In this document: positions 16,378 to 24,790 of the stretch, piece after piece
Position numbering within the stretch: position 1 is the first letter of the stretch
How the letters are laid out: the number at the start of each line of letters is the position of its first letter
Source: Effrenium voratum
Lineage: Eukaryota; Sar; Dinophyceae; Suessiales; Symbiodiniaceae
DNA length: 64,000 bases
Direction of reading: 5' to 3'
NCBI GenBank assembly: GCA_963377175.1
Contig: CAUJNA010003494.1
Coordinates: forward strand, 807,256-871,255
Notes under the pieces: generated by a model
Seen by the model: the letters and a program-made list of their open reading frames with translations, nothing else
Database searches by the model: none
What the model was told of the DNA's origin: nothing
Program-made: the position numbers and the translations under genes

Positions 16378-19300
16378 GCTTCCACGTGAGCTGCCTCCTG
16401 GCCGCAGTCCGCTGCACGTGCCTCGGACGGCGCAGCTGCTGAAGATTTCTTTTTCTTGGCTTTATTCTGCTGAGCAAAGCGCTTCTTCAGCCAGAAAGGG
16501 CACTGATTGGAGGCCACAAACGCATGCAATTGCTCTATGGCCTCACGATCCGACAGCTCTCTGGGATCTGCCTCTGCCGCTGTAAAAGGCCTGTGCAGTC
16601 GCAGACAATATCTCGCCATGTCGCTAGCATTCGGTCTGCGGCCGTCTAGATTCAAGTAAGGCTTCTCCTTGACGATCGCGGGCTTTTTGCGCAAGCTCAA
16701 GTTTCTGCCCCGACGATCTATGCGTCCAACAAACTGAGACAAGGACATTTTTCGCACGGCTTCGACGGACAAGCCGCCACCCAAACGCAGCTTCTCCAAG
16801 CGGCTGGCATAAATGTCTACCTTAGTTTGCTTAGTCACGGTAGTTTGCTCCGTGCCAGTTTGGATGGCTTGCAGCTCCTTGACCACAGGCTGCTCCTTGG
16901 CATTCAGATTCACAAAAAATCGGCTGGACAGCACGCGCGGCAAGTCCATCAAGACGTGCCATGCTTCCAGTGAGCAAATCTGGTCAGGCACAGCCGTATG
17001 GATGAATAGCTTCGATAGCAGCGACGTGACAGTCATGGTCTCATCGTCGCGCATGCGGCACAGTATATCATCTAGCAGGCCACCGATCCGGCTGGTGGCC
17101 GTGTGGCCGCTGCCAAGCTTGCCCATATATTTTGTGAGGTAGTTAACTGCTGCCTGTATGGTCAGCACTACCTGATCGTCAACGTTTGCCACCAAGCCCA
17201 TGGCCTTCAAAGGATCATGCGTGTTGACATGATGGCAGTTCCTGCGGGCGTACAGGCGGTACAGCCCTTTACGCCGGGGGTCTTCCAAGATGACCCCTTT
17301 GCCTGGCGGCATGCGTGACTTCTCGTAGTCTTTGCTGCAAAAGGCATATGTCTGCGTCTTGCGAGCGCAGCTTTCATGTTCTGCCGGACGGCGTGCCACT
17401 TTGCTTCCCAGGCCGGGCCGCACCACGCGCAAGTACTCTGCTTGCGGCATATTTTCCAAACCTGCGCCTGCCTGGACAAGAAAGCGGCTGCTGATGCAGG
17501 CATGGTCGGACATGCCTACTCCCCAAACACGTTGAAAGCTGCCCTGGACGAGCCGTACGGTTTGCTGCCGCGCCGACCTCGGCACTGGACGGTCGCCGGG
17601 CTGGCTCTCACTGGCGGACAGAAGAGACGCACCAGGAGGCTGCTGAGTGGCGGACAGAAAAGTCGCACCCTCATCTTCCGGAACTGCACGGCGAAATGCG
17701 CGCGACAAGAAAAAGCAACGGTCGAAGCGCCATGCTTGCACACTGGGATGGGACGTGTCCATCCAGTCGTGACACCAAGTGCCTGACAAAGTCACCTCTG
17801 CACCATCTGCCTCCCAAGCATCTTGCCAGCGCTCCTGATAGCGCTCAGGCATCTTCTCTGAGGCATGCGTATTAGTGTCCCCGGCAAAAATGCAGCCGCC
17901 CACCGGCAAAGCTTCCAGGGCATTCCAAACTACTTCCATTTCCGAGGCTCGCTGCGCTGCAAACTCTGCGCTGGCGGTGCAGTGCGCAGTGGCAAGCGCC
18001 AAGCATGCTCCGTTTTTGGTTACCTGCACTTGAACATGCAGTAAGTGCCGGACGCCTGCAGCTGTCAAAGGTACGACTCCCACACGAAGCCGCGTCACCG
18101 TAGCGTTGCGCAAGAGCATGCACACATCAAAGCCTTCCAGCGTGCTGTGGCCACGCTGCGCGGGACTCACTACATCGTAACCTAACTCGCGGCCCGCAGA
18201 CAAGATAGCAGGAAGAGTGCTGGGCGTCACCTCTTGCATGCAAAACACATCATACTCGCCAATCCTGGCGCGAACATCTTGGCGCAAGGGCTGCTGGAAC
18301 AAGTTCAAGCTGCCTACAGCAAGGTCAAAGACTTCTTCTGAGATAAGTCTCCGACCAGTGTCGCCTTCAAGCTGCCCTGCTGCCTGCTCCATGGCCACCT
18401 CCACATACACCGGAGGTACCTCCACACCGTGGCCACTGTGTCGGTCGTGCATGTTGCACTTCTCTGTAAGTTTGCGATACCACTTTCGACGCACGCGTCT
18501 GACCAGCTGGCAATTGTTGGTCATGAGCAATGCCTTTTGCTCTGTGCCTATGCGGCAGGGGTGCCACTCTGCTTGTGCCAAAAGTGCCTCCAAATCTTGC
18601 AACAGTGCCTTTTCTTGGCAAGTCAAATGAACAATTTTTCGCTTTCCGGCACCGTCTTTCACGTACGCCATGCGAGTGGGACTAGGAAACACTCGTGCAA
18701 AATCTGCATCCACTGGCAAGGCTTGCTGGGAAAACTGCTCCCTGGCGGCCAGAAAAGGCGCACCAGGAGGCTCCTGCTGGGATGCTGCTGGCGCAGCTTC
18801 TGGTTGCAAACGCGCACGCTTGCGCGCAGGCTGCGCAGTCTCCTTGACACGGGATAGCTCCAAGTCTTCGGATCCGTCAGACTCTGCATCCGAGTGCAAG
18901 GGGGAGTCTGCGGCCGTTTTGCGGGCAGGAGCATTTTCAATGTCCTGCTGAGACCATTTCTCCGCTTTGCCGAAGCTCCAGTCCGTGACATATTCCTCGT
19001 GCACACGGGCAAATTCTTCAGCAGTGCGCACGCTCTCGGAACTAGGCAAACGCCACTCCTCCCTTGCAGGGTCCACGCGTGGCATCTGCGCGCCAAAATT
19101 GATGGAATGCAAGTGCATGATGCCGCCGGCACCCCACTCGAAGACGCCTTCTCCATCTTCGTACTTCAAGACATGCTTGTAGAAGAGTTCCATCTTGTAG
19201 CCGGTGTACCATGCTACCACCCCTGGATATTTCAACACCAAGCGTCTGTCCAGGGACAGCTTCCTTTCTGCCGGCTCTAGTGGGTCGGAGCGACCATGGC

Positions 19301-22300
19301 GTCGCCGAGTCACGGCGGCGTCGTACTTTTGCAAAATTTGCGCTAAGTCCTGCCAGTGGTAGATGGCAGTCGTCAAGGTCGTGAAGTGGCAAGGAATTTC
19401 TCCCCCTGCTTGCAAGCAACTCAGCGAGTTCTGAAGCTTTTCCAACAAGGCACGCAGCTCTGGGTCTTCGGCTGCAGCTGCATCCACAGCGCGGTTAGAA
19501 AGGACGCGCGCTGCGTCGCCCACGCGGTCAGAAAAAACGCGCGTAGACGCAGTCACGGCGCGGTCAGGAAAGACGCGCGCTGCGTCGCCCACACGGTCAG
19601 AAAACACACGCGCAGACGCATCCACAGCGCGGTCAGAAAAGACGCGCGCTGTGTCGCCGACGCGGTCAGAAAAGACACGCGCAGACGCAGTCTCGGTCAC
19701 GGCGGAAGCTCCCAAAACAGCCTCAAGTGCATGCTCTGCAGCCACGCATTGCTCCTTCAGTGCCTGCTGCACAGGTGAGTCAGGCGCCAATGCCTCTTTC
19801 TCGGCGCTGACAGCTGTGCGCCACACCTCCAAAACTTGCTCTGCCTTCTGCTCGAGCGTCTCTTGTTCAATCTGCTCTACCAAAGCTTCAAGATCGCTCC
19901 TCTGCTGCAGCTTCTCTTGCGCCGAGCCAATCATGGCTTGCTCGAAAGCAGCAATCACCTTTGTGAACTGAGCTTTCCCCATCTTCATCAACTCTTCGTT
20001 GGTGTACGAAGCACTCGTGTTCAGGCCGACTTGGCGCTTCACAAAGTAAGTTCTTGAGCGTAGTGCCTTATTACGCAGGGCCGTGTTCAAGGCAAAAAAG
20101 TAAAAGCGCGGGTGCGCTTGGAAGCGACCGTCGGCTCGCAGCAGCATGTGTTTGATCCACTCCCAGAAAGAGAGCGGCTGCTGGTTCTCCGCTCGCTCCT
20201 GAACATGGGCCCAGTAGTCCCCCTGTCCCAGCGGAAAGAGTTTGAGGAACCCTGCAGCGATGTAGTACGGGTGATCCTCACGGATGAGCACGTTGCGAGA
20301 CAGCACTGTGGGGGGATCCACAATGGGCAGGCCTGCCACACGACCTGCGCCGTGGCGCTGAAGACTGGCTGAGGCCAGCACATCTGAGCGATGTGCATCG
20401 CCCAAGGCATTCCAAAGATCCTCTTGCATCTCTTGCTGCGTTTGCTGCCCCGCCAAGTCTTCGGGAGACCAAAAGCCTTCGGGAGTCAGCGGCTGCTCCT
20501 CCCAGGCCGACAGCTCTTGCACGGCTGTCAACTCATCGTGCAAAATTTGCTCAACTTGGTCGTGTCCCATGCTTGGCTGGTCTGTCAAAGGGCGGTCAGA
20601 AAAGACGCACCGCTGCTGCGAGACTAAGTACCCCACGAGAGTCGAGGTGACCAACTCATCTGGGCCACCGACAGCTGCAAAGTCCAGCTCGTCGAGCTTT
20701 TGTCTCAAGCTACACCAAGTTTTCTCCATGCGGTCAGCATCACTGACGCTCTCTGGCGGCTCGTGCAAAGCTCGTACTTGCGAGGCCAGCTGCAAAGACA
20801 AAGTGCTGGAAATCCACATCGCAAAGAGCCTCTTTTCGATCTGGGGCCAGATCTGCTGCTGCACTTCCTGCACCTCCAAGCCCTCAGGCTCTGCTCCCTC
20901 TTCAGTGTTGGAGTACTGCTCCAAGTTTGCACGGTTCACGAAGCCGCAGTATCCTTCGGGAGTCAGGCCACCCGGGCGCAACGCCGCGGAGCCTCCATCT
21001 TCGACTGGCCGGCACAGTCGGTTCAGGGCACGCTCGAGACGCCGGCGCGAGACCAGAAAAGGTACTCGCTGCTTCCTGTGCACATCCTTGCTGCAGCGGC
21101 GTATCAGGAGCATTTTCATGTCTCCAACTGCAGCAGGAATGTCTCGCACGAACTGCGGGCCGTTTTGAAAAAGGTTGCCCACGTGGCCTCGCAGCTCACA
21201 CTGGCCCGTGCCGTACAGCGTAAAGATCCGCACCAAGTGCTGGATCGGGGACAGGATCTCTTCCTCGAAGAAAGTCAGGGCATCGATCTCCGGGAGAGTC
21301 TCTCCCGGATCTGCGTGGTTGGCCGCCGTCAAGCGGAACGGCTCCTTGGGCAACATCGCCTTGGCACGTTCCTTGGCTTCGTGCAAGCAGTTCTCACAGA
21401 TTGGCTTGCCGGCTTCCAGCCAATCGGCCTCAGGTGCCCGACAGAAGTTGGTCTTCTGAAACGCTTGGGTCTCGAAGCCTCCGGGCAGGCCACTCTTGCC
21501 TTTGCCTGCGGCAATGCCGAACCAGCCTTCCTTGCAGTAATGGCAGTCCTGAAACTCCATGCTCAGCATGTAGGAGTCCACCTCATGCACACGGTGGAAA
21601 AACGGCATTATGCGGGCTTCGGCGTCCATGCTGTTGCCGTACAACTGCCGTAAGCTCTTTGGCAGCCGAGGCCGCGGCAAGTGGTCCCCTAAAACTGTCT
21701 CACTGGCGTGCAGCTTTGGCTCATGCCATGCCTTTAATGGCATGTGTTCCACTTCGATGAGAAGCGGCTGCAGCGCCCTGCGAACACGCTCTTGGTCCAC
21801 CAGGGACAGATGGCACCAAGTTCTCCGGAGGAAATCATAGCCGAAGCGAAAATCATCATCGGCTTTCTTGCCATGGCCGCTGAACAGCTCCTCGGCACAA
21901 GTAGCTCGCAGTGCCTGCAGCTCGGCCTTTCTTTGCTGAAGCATAGTCAAAAACTTTTCGACCAGAGCGGTTTCGGAGACACACAAGTCACGCTCCCAGC
22001 CTTGCACGAGTGCTTCTTGCTCCGGCGACAGATGCTGTCTGTATCTTTTGAGAAACATAGCACAAAAGGAAGAGCTTACATCAGCTCCCTGGTCAAGGCT
22101 TTGCAATGCTTTCACCAGGGAGCTCTTTTCTTGAGCTCGCAGCACGGCAAAGTAAGCTTGGACAAAAGCACTCAGCCTTGCAAAGCTTCGTTGAAGGCCG
22201 GCCAGAAAAGGCGCAGCCTCCAACTTGGACTTGTCACAAAGCACAAACTCCCAGTCTTCTAAATGCTCTTTCTGGTCGGCATTCAACAATGCCACGTGCC

Positions 22301-22961
22301 TGTCGAAGAAATTCTTAGCTTGCTTCCAACGTGTGTCGGAATTCGCGCGGTTGCTGCTGACAACAGCTGACAAGCTTTGCTTCTGTAGCTGAGCAATTTC
22401 AACAGCATTCTGAGCGAAGAAGGCTTGCACTTCGACAAAGGCAGGAGCACGACGCGATGCTGCAGCTTCTTTTGCCGCAGCACTCACTTGACACAACTCA
22501 GCTTCCTTTGCAAGCAAAAAATCCTTTTCCGCAGACGCCAAGCGGTCGCTATAGCGCAGCAGGAAAACACGGCAAAAGCTCGACATTTGAAATTCCTGCA
22601 TGTGTCGACTCTGCAAAGCTGCCAGCAAGCTTGGCTTGCTTGAGTATCTTATCGCCTCTGCCGTCTCTGTCAAAAATGCCTCCACGCGGCAAAAACAGCA
22701 TTGAAGGCCGGCCAGAAAAGGCGCAGCCTCCAACGTGGACTTGTCACAAAGCACAAACTCCCAGTCTTCCAAAATCTGCTGCTGAGCTGGCTCCAAGCTT
22801 GAAAGTTTTCGTCTGCAGAAATTTCTGGCTCGCTCCCACTCTGGTACCTGACTGCGCCGCTTGCTGTTGAGCAAAGCTGTAAGCGTCGGCTTCTTCATTT
22901 GCACAAGCTCCTGCGAGTAGGCTGCCAAAAACGCCACCGTCTTATCAAATGCGTCTGCCAT
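16296..22961 (-). CDS. Giant Helitron Rep protein with EEP domain nested in the HUH nuclease
   Basis: The 2,221-residue protein is numbered from MADAFDK at 22961, chosen because a hairpin lies 7 nt upstream. Residues 1-345 are helical repeats of about 85 residues, with the block DWEFVLCDKS near 70 and again near 240. Paired CxxC cysteines lie at about 470-525, followed by a segment like the DUF6570 region of Helitron proteins. Helitron_like_N-type sequence is at about 900-970. Six VFSDR peptides fill about 1090-1158. The Rep core has HFTTLT near 1200 and the HUH motif HLH at 1283-1285. An endonuclease/exonuclease/phosphatase domain follows, with SLN (N1553), QE (E1577), GDTN (D1695, N1697) and SDH (D1819, H1820). 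The catalytic tyrosine motif NYLTKY (Y1941, Y1945) comes after it. It would nick and join DNA in rolling-circle transposition. The helicase lies downstream in other frames. Confidence 0.85.
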   Translation of the reverse strand: MADAFDKTVAFLAAYSQELVQMKKPTLTALLNSKRRSQVPEWERARNFCRRKLSSLEPAQQQILEDWEFVLCDKSTLEAAPFLAGLQCCFCRVEAFLTETAEAIRYSSKPSLLAALQSRHMQEFQMSSFCRVFLLRYSDRLASAEKDFLLAKEAELCQVSAAAKEAAASRRAPAFVEVQAFFAQNAVEIAQLQKQSLSAVVSSNRANSDTRWKQAKNFFDRHVALLNADQKEHLEDWEFVLCDKSKLEAAPFLAGLQRSFARLSAFVQAYFAVLRAQEKSSLVKALQSLDQGADVSSSFCAMFLKRYRQHLSPEQEALVQGWERDLCVSETALVEKFLTMLQQRKAELQALRATCAEELFSGHGKKADDDFRFGYDFLRRTWCHLSLVDQERVRRALQPLLIEVEHMPLKAWHEPKLHASETVLGDHLPRPRLPKSLRQLYGNSMDAEARIMPFFHRVHEVDSYMLSMEFQDCHYCKEGWFGIAAGKGKSGLPGGFETQAFQKTNFCRAPEADWLEAGKPICENCLHEAKERAKAMLPKEPFRLTAANHADPGETLPEIDALTFFEEEILSPIQHLVRIFTLYGTGQCELRGHVGNLFQNGPQFVRDIPAAVGDMKMLLIRRCSKDVHRKQRVPFLVSRRRLERALNRLCRPVEDGGSAALRPGGLTPEGYCGFVNRANLEQYSNTEEGAEPEGLEVQEVQQQIWPQIEKRLFAMWISSTLSLQLASQVRALHEPPESVSDADRMEKTWCSLRQKLDELDFAAVGGPDELVTSTLVGYLVSQQRCVFSDRPLTDQPSMGHDQVEQILHDELTAVQELSAWEEQPLTPEGFWSPEDLAGQQTQQEMQEDLWNALGDAHRSDVLASASLQRHGAGRVAGLPIVDPPTVLSRNVLIREDHPYYIAAGFLKLFPLGQGDYWAHVQERAENQQPLSFWEWIKHMLLRADGRFQAHPRFYFFALNTALRNKALRSRTYFVKRQVGLNTSASYTNEELMKMGKAQFTKVIAAFEQAMIGSAQEKLQQRSDLEALVEQIEQETLEQKAEQVLEVWRTAVSAEKEALAPDSPVQQALKEQCVAAEHALEAVLGASAVTETASARVFSDRVGDTARVFSDRAVDASARVFSDRVGDAARVFPDRAVTASTRVFSDRVGDAARVLSNRAVDAAAAEDPELRALLEKLQNSLSCLQAGGEIPCHFTTLTTAIYHWQDLAQILQKYDAAVTRRRHGRSDPLEPAERKLSLDRRLVLKYPGVVAWYTGYKMELFYKHVLKYEDGEGVFEWGAGGIMHLHSINFGAQMPRVDPAREEWRLPSSESVRTAEEFARVHEEYVTDWSFGKAEKWSQQDIENAPARKTAADSPLHSDAESDGSEDLELSRVKETAQPARKRARLQPEAAPAASQQEPPGAPFLAAREQFSQQALPVDADFARVFPSPTRMAYVKDGAGKRKIVHLTCQEKALLQDLEALLAQAEWHPCRIGTEQKALLMTNNCQLVRRVRRKWYRKLTEKCNMHDRHSGHGVEVPPVYVEVAMEQAAGQLEGDTGRRLISEEVFDLAVGSLNLFQQPLRQDVRARIGEYDVFCMQEVTPSTLPAILSAGRELGYDVVSPAQRGHSTLEGFDVCMLLRNATVTRLRVGVVPLTAAGVRHLLHVQVQVTKNGACLALATAHCTASAEFAAQRASEMEVVWNALEALPVGGCIFAGDTNTHASEKMPERYQERWQDAWEADGAEVTLSGTWCHDWMDTSHPSVQAWRFDRCFFLSRAFRRAVPEDEGATFLSATQQPPGASLLSASESQPGDRPVPRSARQQTVRLVQGSFQRVWGVGMSDHACISSRFLVQAGAGLENMPQAEYLRVVRPGLGSKVARRPAEHESCARKTQTYAFCSKDYEKSRMPPGKGVILEDPRRKGLYRLYARRNCHHVNTHDPLKAMGLVANVDDQVVLTIQAAVNYLTKYMGKLGSGHTATSRIGGLLDDILCRMRDDETMTVTSLLSKLFIHTAVPDQICSLEAWHVLMDLPRVLSSRFFVNLNAKEQPVVKELQAIQTGTEQTTVTKQTKVDIYASRLEKLRLGGGLSVEAVRKMSLSQFVGRIDRRGRNLSLRKKPAIVKEKPYLNLDGRRPNASDMARYCLRLHRPFTAAEADPRELSDREAIEQLHAFVASNQCPFWLKKRFAQQNKAKKKKSSAAAPSEARAADCGQEAAHVEACPLPSSLLTVLPPPATTRLFYPSGGP
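17611..17672. repeat. Two hairpins in the EEP region of Rep
   Basis: Copies at 17611-17635 (outer arms CTGG/CCAG, loop AGAAGA) and 17645-17672 (core GAC-AGAAAA-GTC, a reversed pair relative to the common form). Both are in frame (SLLSA, TFLSA). Confidence 0.75.
18738..18769. repeat. AGAAAA-loop hairpin in Rep
   Basis: Outer arms CTCC/GGAG and inner TGG/CCA flank GCC-AGAAAA-GGC. It reads as GAPFLAA. Confidence 0.85.
19488..19690. repeat. Array of six tandem hairpin units in Rep
   Basis: Six copies at about 36-nt spacing with cores close to GTC-AGAAAA-GAC (some decayed, such as TTAGAAAGGAC). They translate to alternating VFSDRVGD and VFSDRAVD peptides, between the Helitron_like_N segment and the HUH core. 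Confidence 0.9.
20590..20613. repeat. AGAAAA-loop hairpin in Rep
   Basis: Core GTC-AGAAAA-GAC, in frame as CVFSDRP. Confidence 0.75.
21048..21070. repeat. AGAAAA-loop hairpin with a sixth core pair
   Basis: Outer arms GCGAG/CTCGC flank ACC-AGAAAA-GGT. The extra unpaired base is A instead of G. It reads as VPFLVSR. Confidence 0.8.
22190..22224. repeat. AGAAAA-loop hairpin in Rep N-terminal repeats
   Basis: Outer arms GTTG/CAAC and AGGC/GCCT flank GCC-AGAAAA-GGC. A nearly identical copy is at 22701-22733. Both read as AAPFLAGLQ in the duplicated N-terminal helical units. Confidence 0.9.
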
Positions 22962-22968
22962 GGCGTCC

Positions 22969-22993
22969 GGAGCGGTCAGAAAAGACGCGCTCC
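22969..22993. repeat. Archetypal AGAAAA-loop hairpin before the Rep start codon
   Basis: The arms GGAGCG and CGCTCC are perfectly complementary, the inner stem is GTC/GAC, the loop is AGAAAA (22978-22983), and one G at 22987 is unpaired. It starts 8 nt from the first base of the ATG and is the rightmost copy in the window. Confidence 0.95.
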
Positions 22994-23394
22994 ACCGTGC
23001 GGGATACACAAGGAAACGATGTCACTGGCATGTGTCTGTGGAAGTATATGCGTTCTGTGGGAACACAAACTAAAAAAAAAACATCAAGAGGTTGTCCGCC
23101 TGAGCGTGATGCTGGTAGGTCGGCTGGTGACAAACAACAAACTAGAACATTAACATGTTCTCGGCCTGTGTGTGGTGCTGGTGGGAGTGCTGGTGAAAGT
23201 GTAGTGGTGGTAGTGGTGGTGGTGATGTGAGTTGCCGCTCCGCGATTGAAGCCGGGACATGAACAAACATGAACAGTGGTGGTGGTGATGCTAGTGATGC
23301 TGGTGACGAAAACCGGGACATTGAACAAACATGACATACGCGGAGCAACTGACAAGACAGAGCCGAAACGCCACACGGTCACAGCGACATTACC
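22994..23394. other. Upstream region of Rep
   Basis: GT- and GGT-rich sequence, with GGTGGTGATG-like repeats around 23200-23300 and two related ATGAACAAACATGA-like stretches near 23260 and 23322. It is presumably the 5' leader or promoter of Rep and possibly the element's end. No TC-type terminus could be assigned. No clear GGCATGAG box was found. Confidence 0.4.
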
Positions 23395-23535
23395 TCCCTA
23401 TCTATCTATCTATCTGTCTATCTACCTATCTATCTGCCTGTCTACCTCTCTATCTATCTGTCTACTTGTCTCTCTATCTTTCCAGCTTTCTATCTATCTA
23501 TCTATCTATCTATCTGTCTGTCTGTCTATCTATCT
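23395..23535. repeat. TATC microsatellite
   Basis: Long imperfect (CTAT)n with CTGT and CTAC variants. Confidence 0.95.
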
Positions 23536-23570
23536 AGAGCGCGACTAACTCAACAGGGCAGCGTAGGATG

Positions 23571-23865
23571 CCTTGCGCGTTGCCATTCCAATGCGTTTTA
23601 CCACTGCCAAGCTGCATTCCATCTTAGAAATGCGCACCGCGCGCAAGCGCCACGCATTTTTTCCAAATTGGATGAAAGCCTTGCGCGTTGCCATTCCAAT
23701 GTGTTTTACCACTGTCAAGCTACATTGCATCTTAAAAAACGCGCACCGCGCGCAGGCGCCACGCATTTTTCCAAGTTAGATAAAAGCCTTGCGCGTTGCC
23801 ATTCCAATGCGTTTTACCGCTGTCAAGCTACATTGCATCTTAAAAACGCGCACCGCGCGCAGGCC
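23571..23865. repeat. Tandem array, 108-bp unit, about 2.7 copies
   Basis: Units begin CCTTGCGCGTTGCCATTCC at 23571, 23679 and 23787. They contain GCGCACCGCGCGCA, which is shared with the adjacent array. Confidence 0.9.
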
Positions 23866-24070
23866 GCGTGCGATTTTTGAAAGTTGGAGCTTCCAAAAGT
23901 AGCCCGACCCTCTCAGGTTTTTACGATTTTGACTTCCAAATGTGCACCGCGCGCAGGCCGCGTGCGATTTTTGAAAGTTGGAGCTTCCAAAAGTAGCCCG
24001 AGCATGTAGTGTTTTTACGATTTTGACTTCCAAATGTGCACCGCGCGCAGGCCGCGTGCGATTTTTTGCC
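23851..24070. repeat. Tandem array, 94-bp unit, about 2.3 copies
   Basis: Units begin CACCGCGCGCAGGCCGCGTG at 23851, 23945 and 24039. The middle of each unit contains AAAGTTGGAGCTTCCAAAAG. Confidence 0.9.
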
Positions 24071-24188
24071 AGCAATTCCGACCAAAGGCTCCGCACCCGC
24101 CGCTTTACCGAAGTAACTTCTGGGCCGTCTGGAGGCTCAAAACATTGAAAAATACAGCATTTCGCGACCTTTCTAACATTTCGCACAC

Positions 24189-24270
24189 CATGCTTCATCT
24201 TTCTTCATCGCTTCTTCATCTTTCTTCATCGCTTCTTCATCTCTTCTTCTCTCTCTCTCTCTCTATCTCT
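24189..24270. repeat. CTTCATC and CT simple repeats
   Basis: Repeats of CTTCATCTTT/CTTCATCG are followed by a (CT)n run. Confidence 0.85.
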
Positions 24271-24489
24271 CGCTCTGCACTGCTCTGCTTGAGTTGTCGA
24301 TATTGTCGGAAGTTAGACTTCTAAACTTCCTTCGACCAAGCAACAGTTATGGCGTTATGGCTTCATTCCCACGGTTTCTGACCGGTGGTGAAATCGATTT
24401 CTGGGTTTCGATTTCAACCACAATGTTGACCCCATGTTGTATTGGGGGGAGTTCCCGAGGTTTAGTGTGGTCTTCGCATGTTTTATTCC

Positions 24490-24597
24490 TAGGTCCCCCA
24501 GTAGTGCCCTTTTACCCGTTCTTGGGAAAGGAGCCCCCTACTAAAATAGACTACAGAAAAAAAGGGTACCCTTATTCTACCTCTCTACTGGAGCCTA
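24490..24597. mobile_element. MITE-like family A, copy 1
   Basis: About 105 bp bounded by GGTCCCCCAGTAG and CTACTGGAG. The interior has TAGTGCCCTTTTACCC and CCCTACTAAAATAGA. The other copies are at 45749-45863 and 56851-56960, and the arms are partial inverted repeats. Confidence 0.8.
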
Positions 24598-24651
24598 GTT
24601 TCGTATTTTTTCCGGGGGTTTTCACCCGGATTTTCTTTGGTGCAGCTTGGA

Positions 24652-24735
24652 TGTTAGGACTTTAACTTTGTGCCAACTACTGGGTTTTCCGAATTAAGCC
24701 ACCAAAAGTTAGTCGCTTTTAGCAGGGGACCCCCC
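24652..24735. repeat. Dispersed repeat B, copy 1
   Basis: It starts GTTAGGACTTTAACTTT and includes GGGTTTTCC and a CTAAAAGTTA-like stretch ending near GCAGGGGA. Further copies are at 31758-31850 and 45999-46093. Copies 1 and 3 follow a family A element, so A and B may be parts of one longer repeat. Confidence 0.7.
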
Positions 24736-24790
24736 CCCAAACCCCCGGTTTTCACGCGGATCTTCGGGTTTCCTTCGATTCGGATTCGCG

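Noticed and set aside
16290..16400. Programmed ribosomal frameshift between Rep and helicase
   Set aside because: No slippery heptamer with a downstream structure was evident, and further frame changes follow, so indels or decay are simpler.
744..22993. Hairpins as CRISPR repeats or bacterial integron attC sites
   Set aside because: Spacing is irregular, copies lie in frame in eukaryotic transposon genes, and there are no cas or integrase genes. The attC comparison is kept only as a structural analogy.
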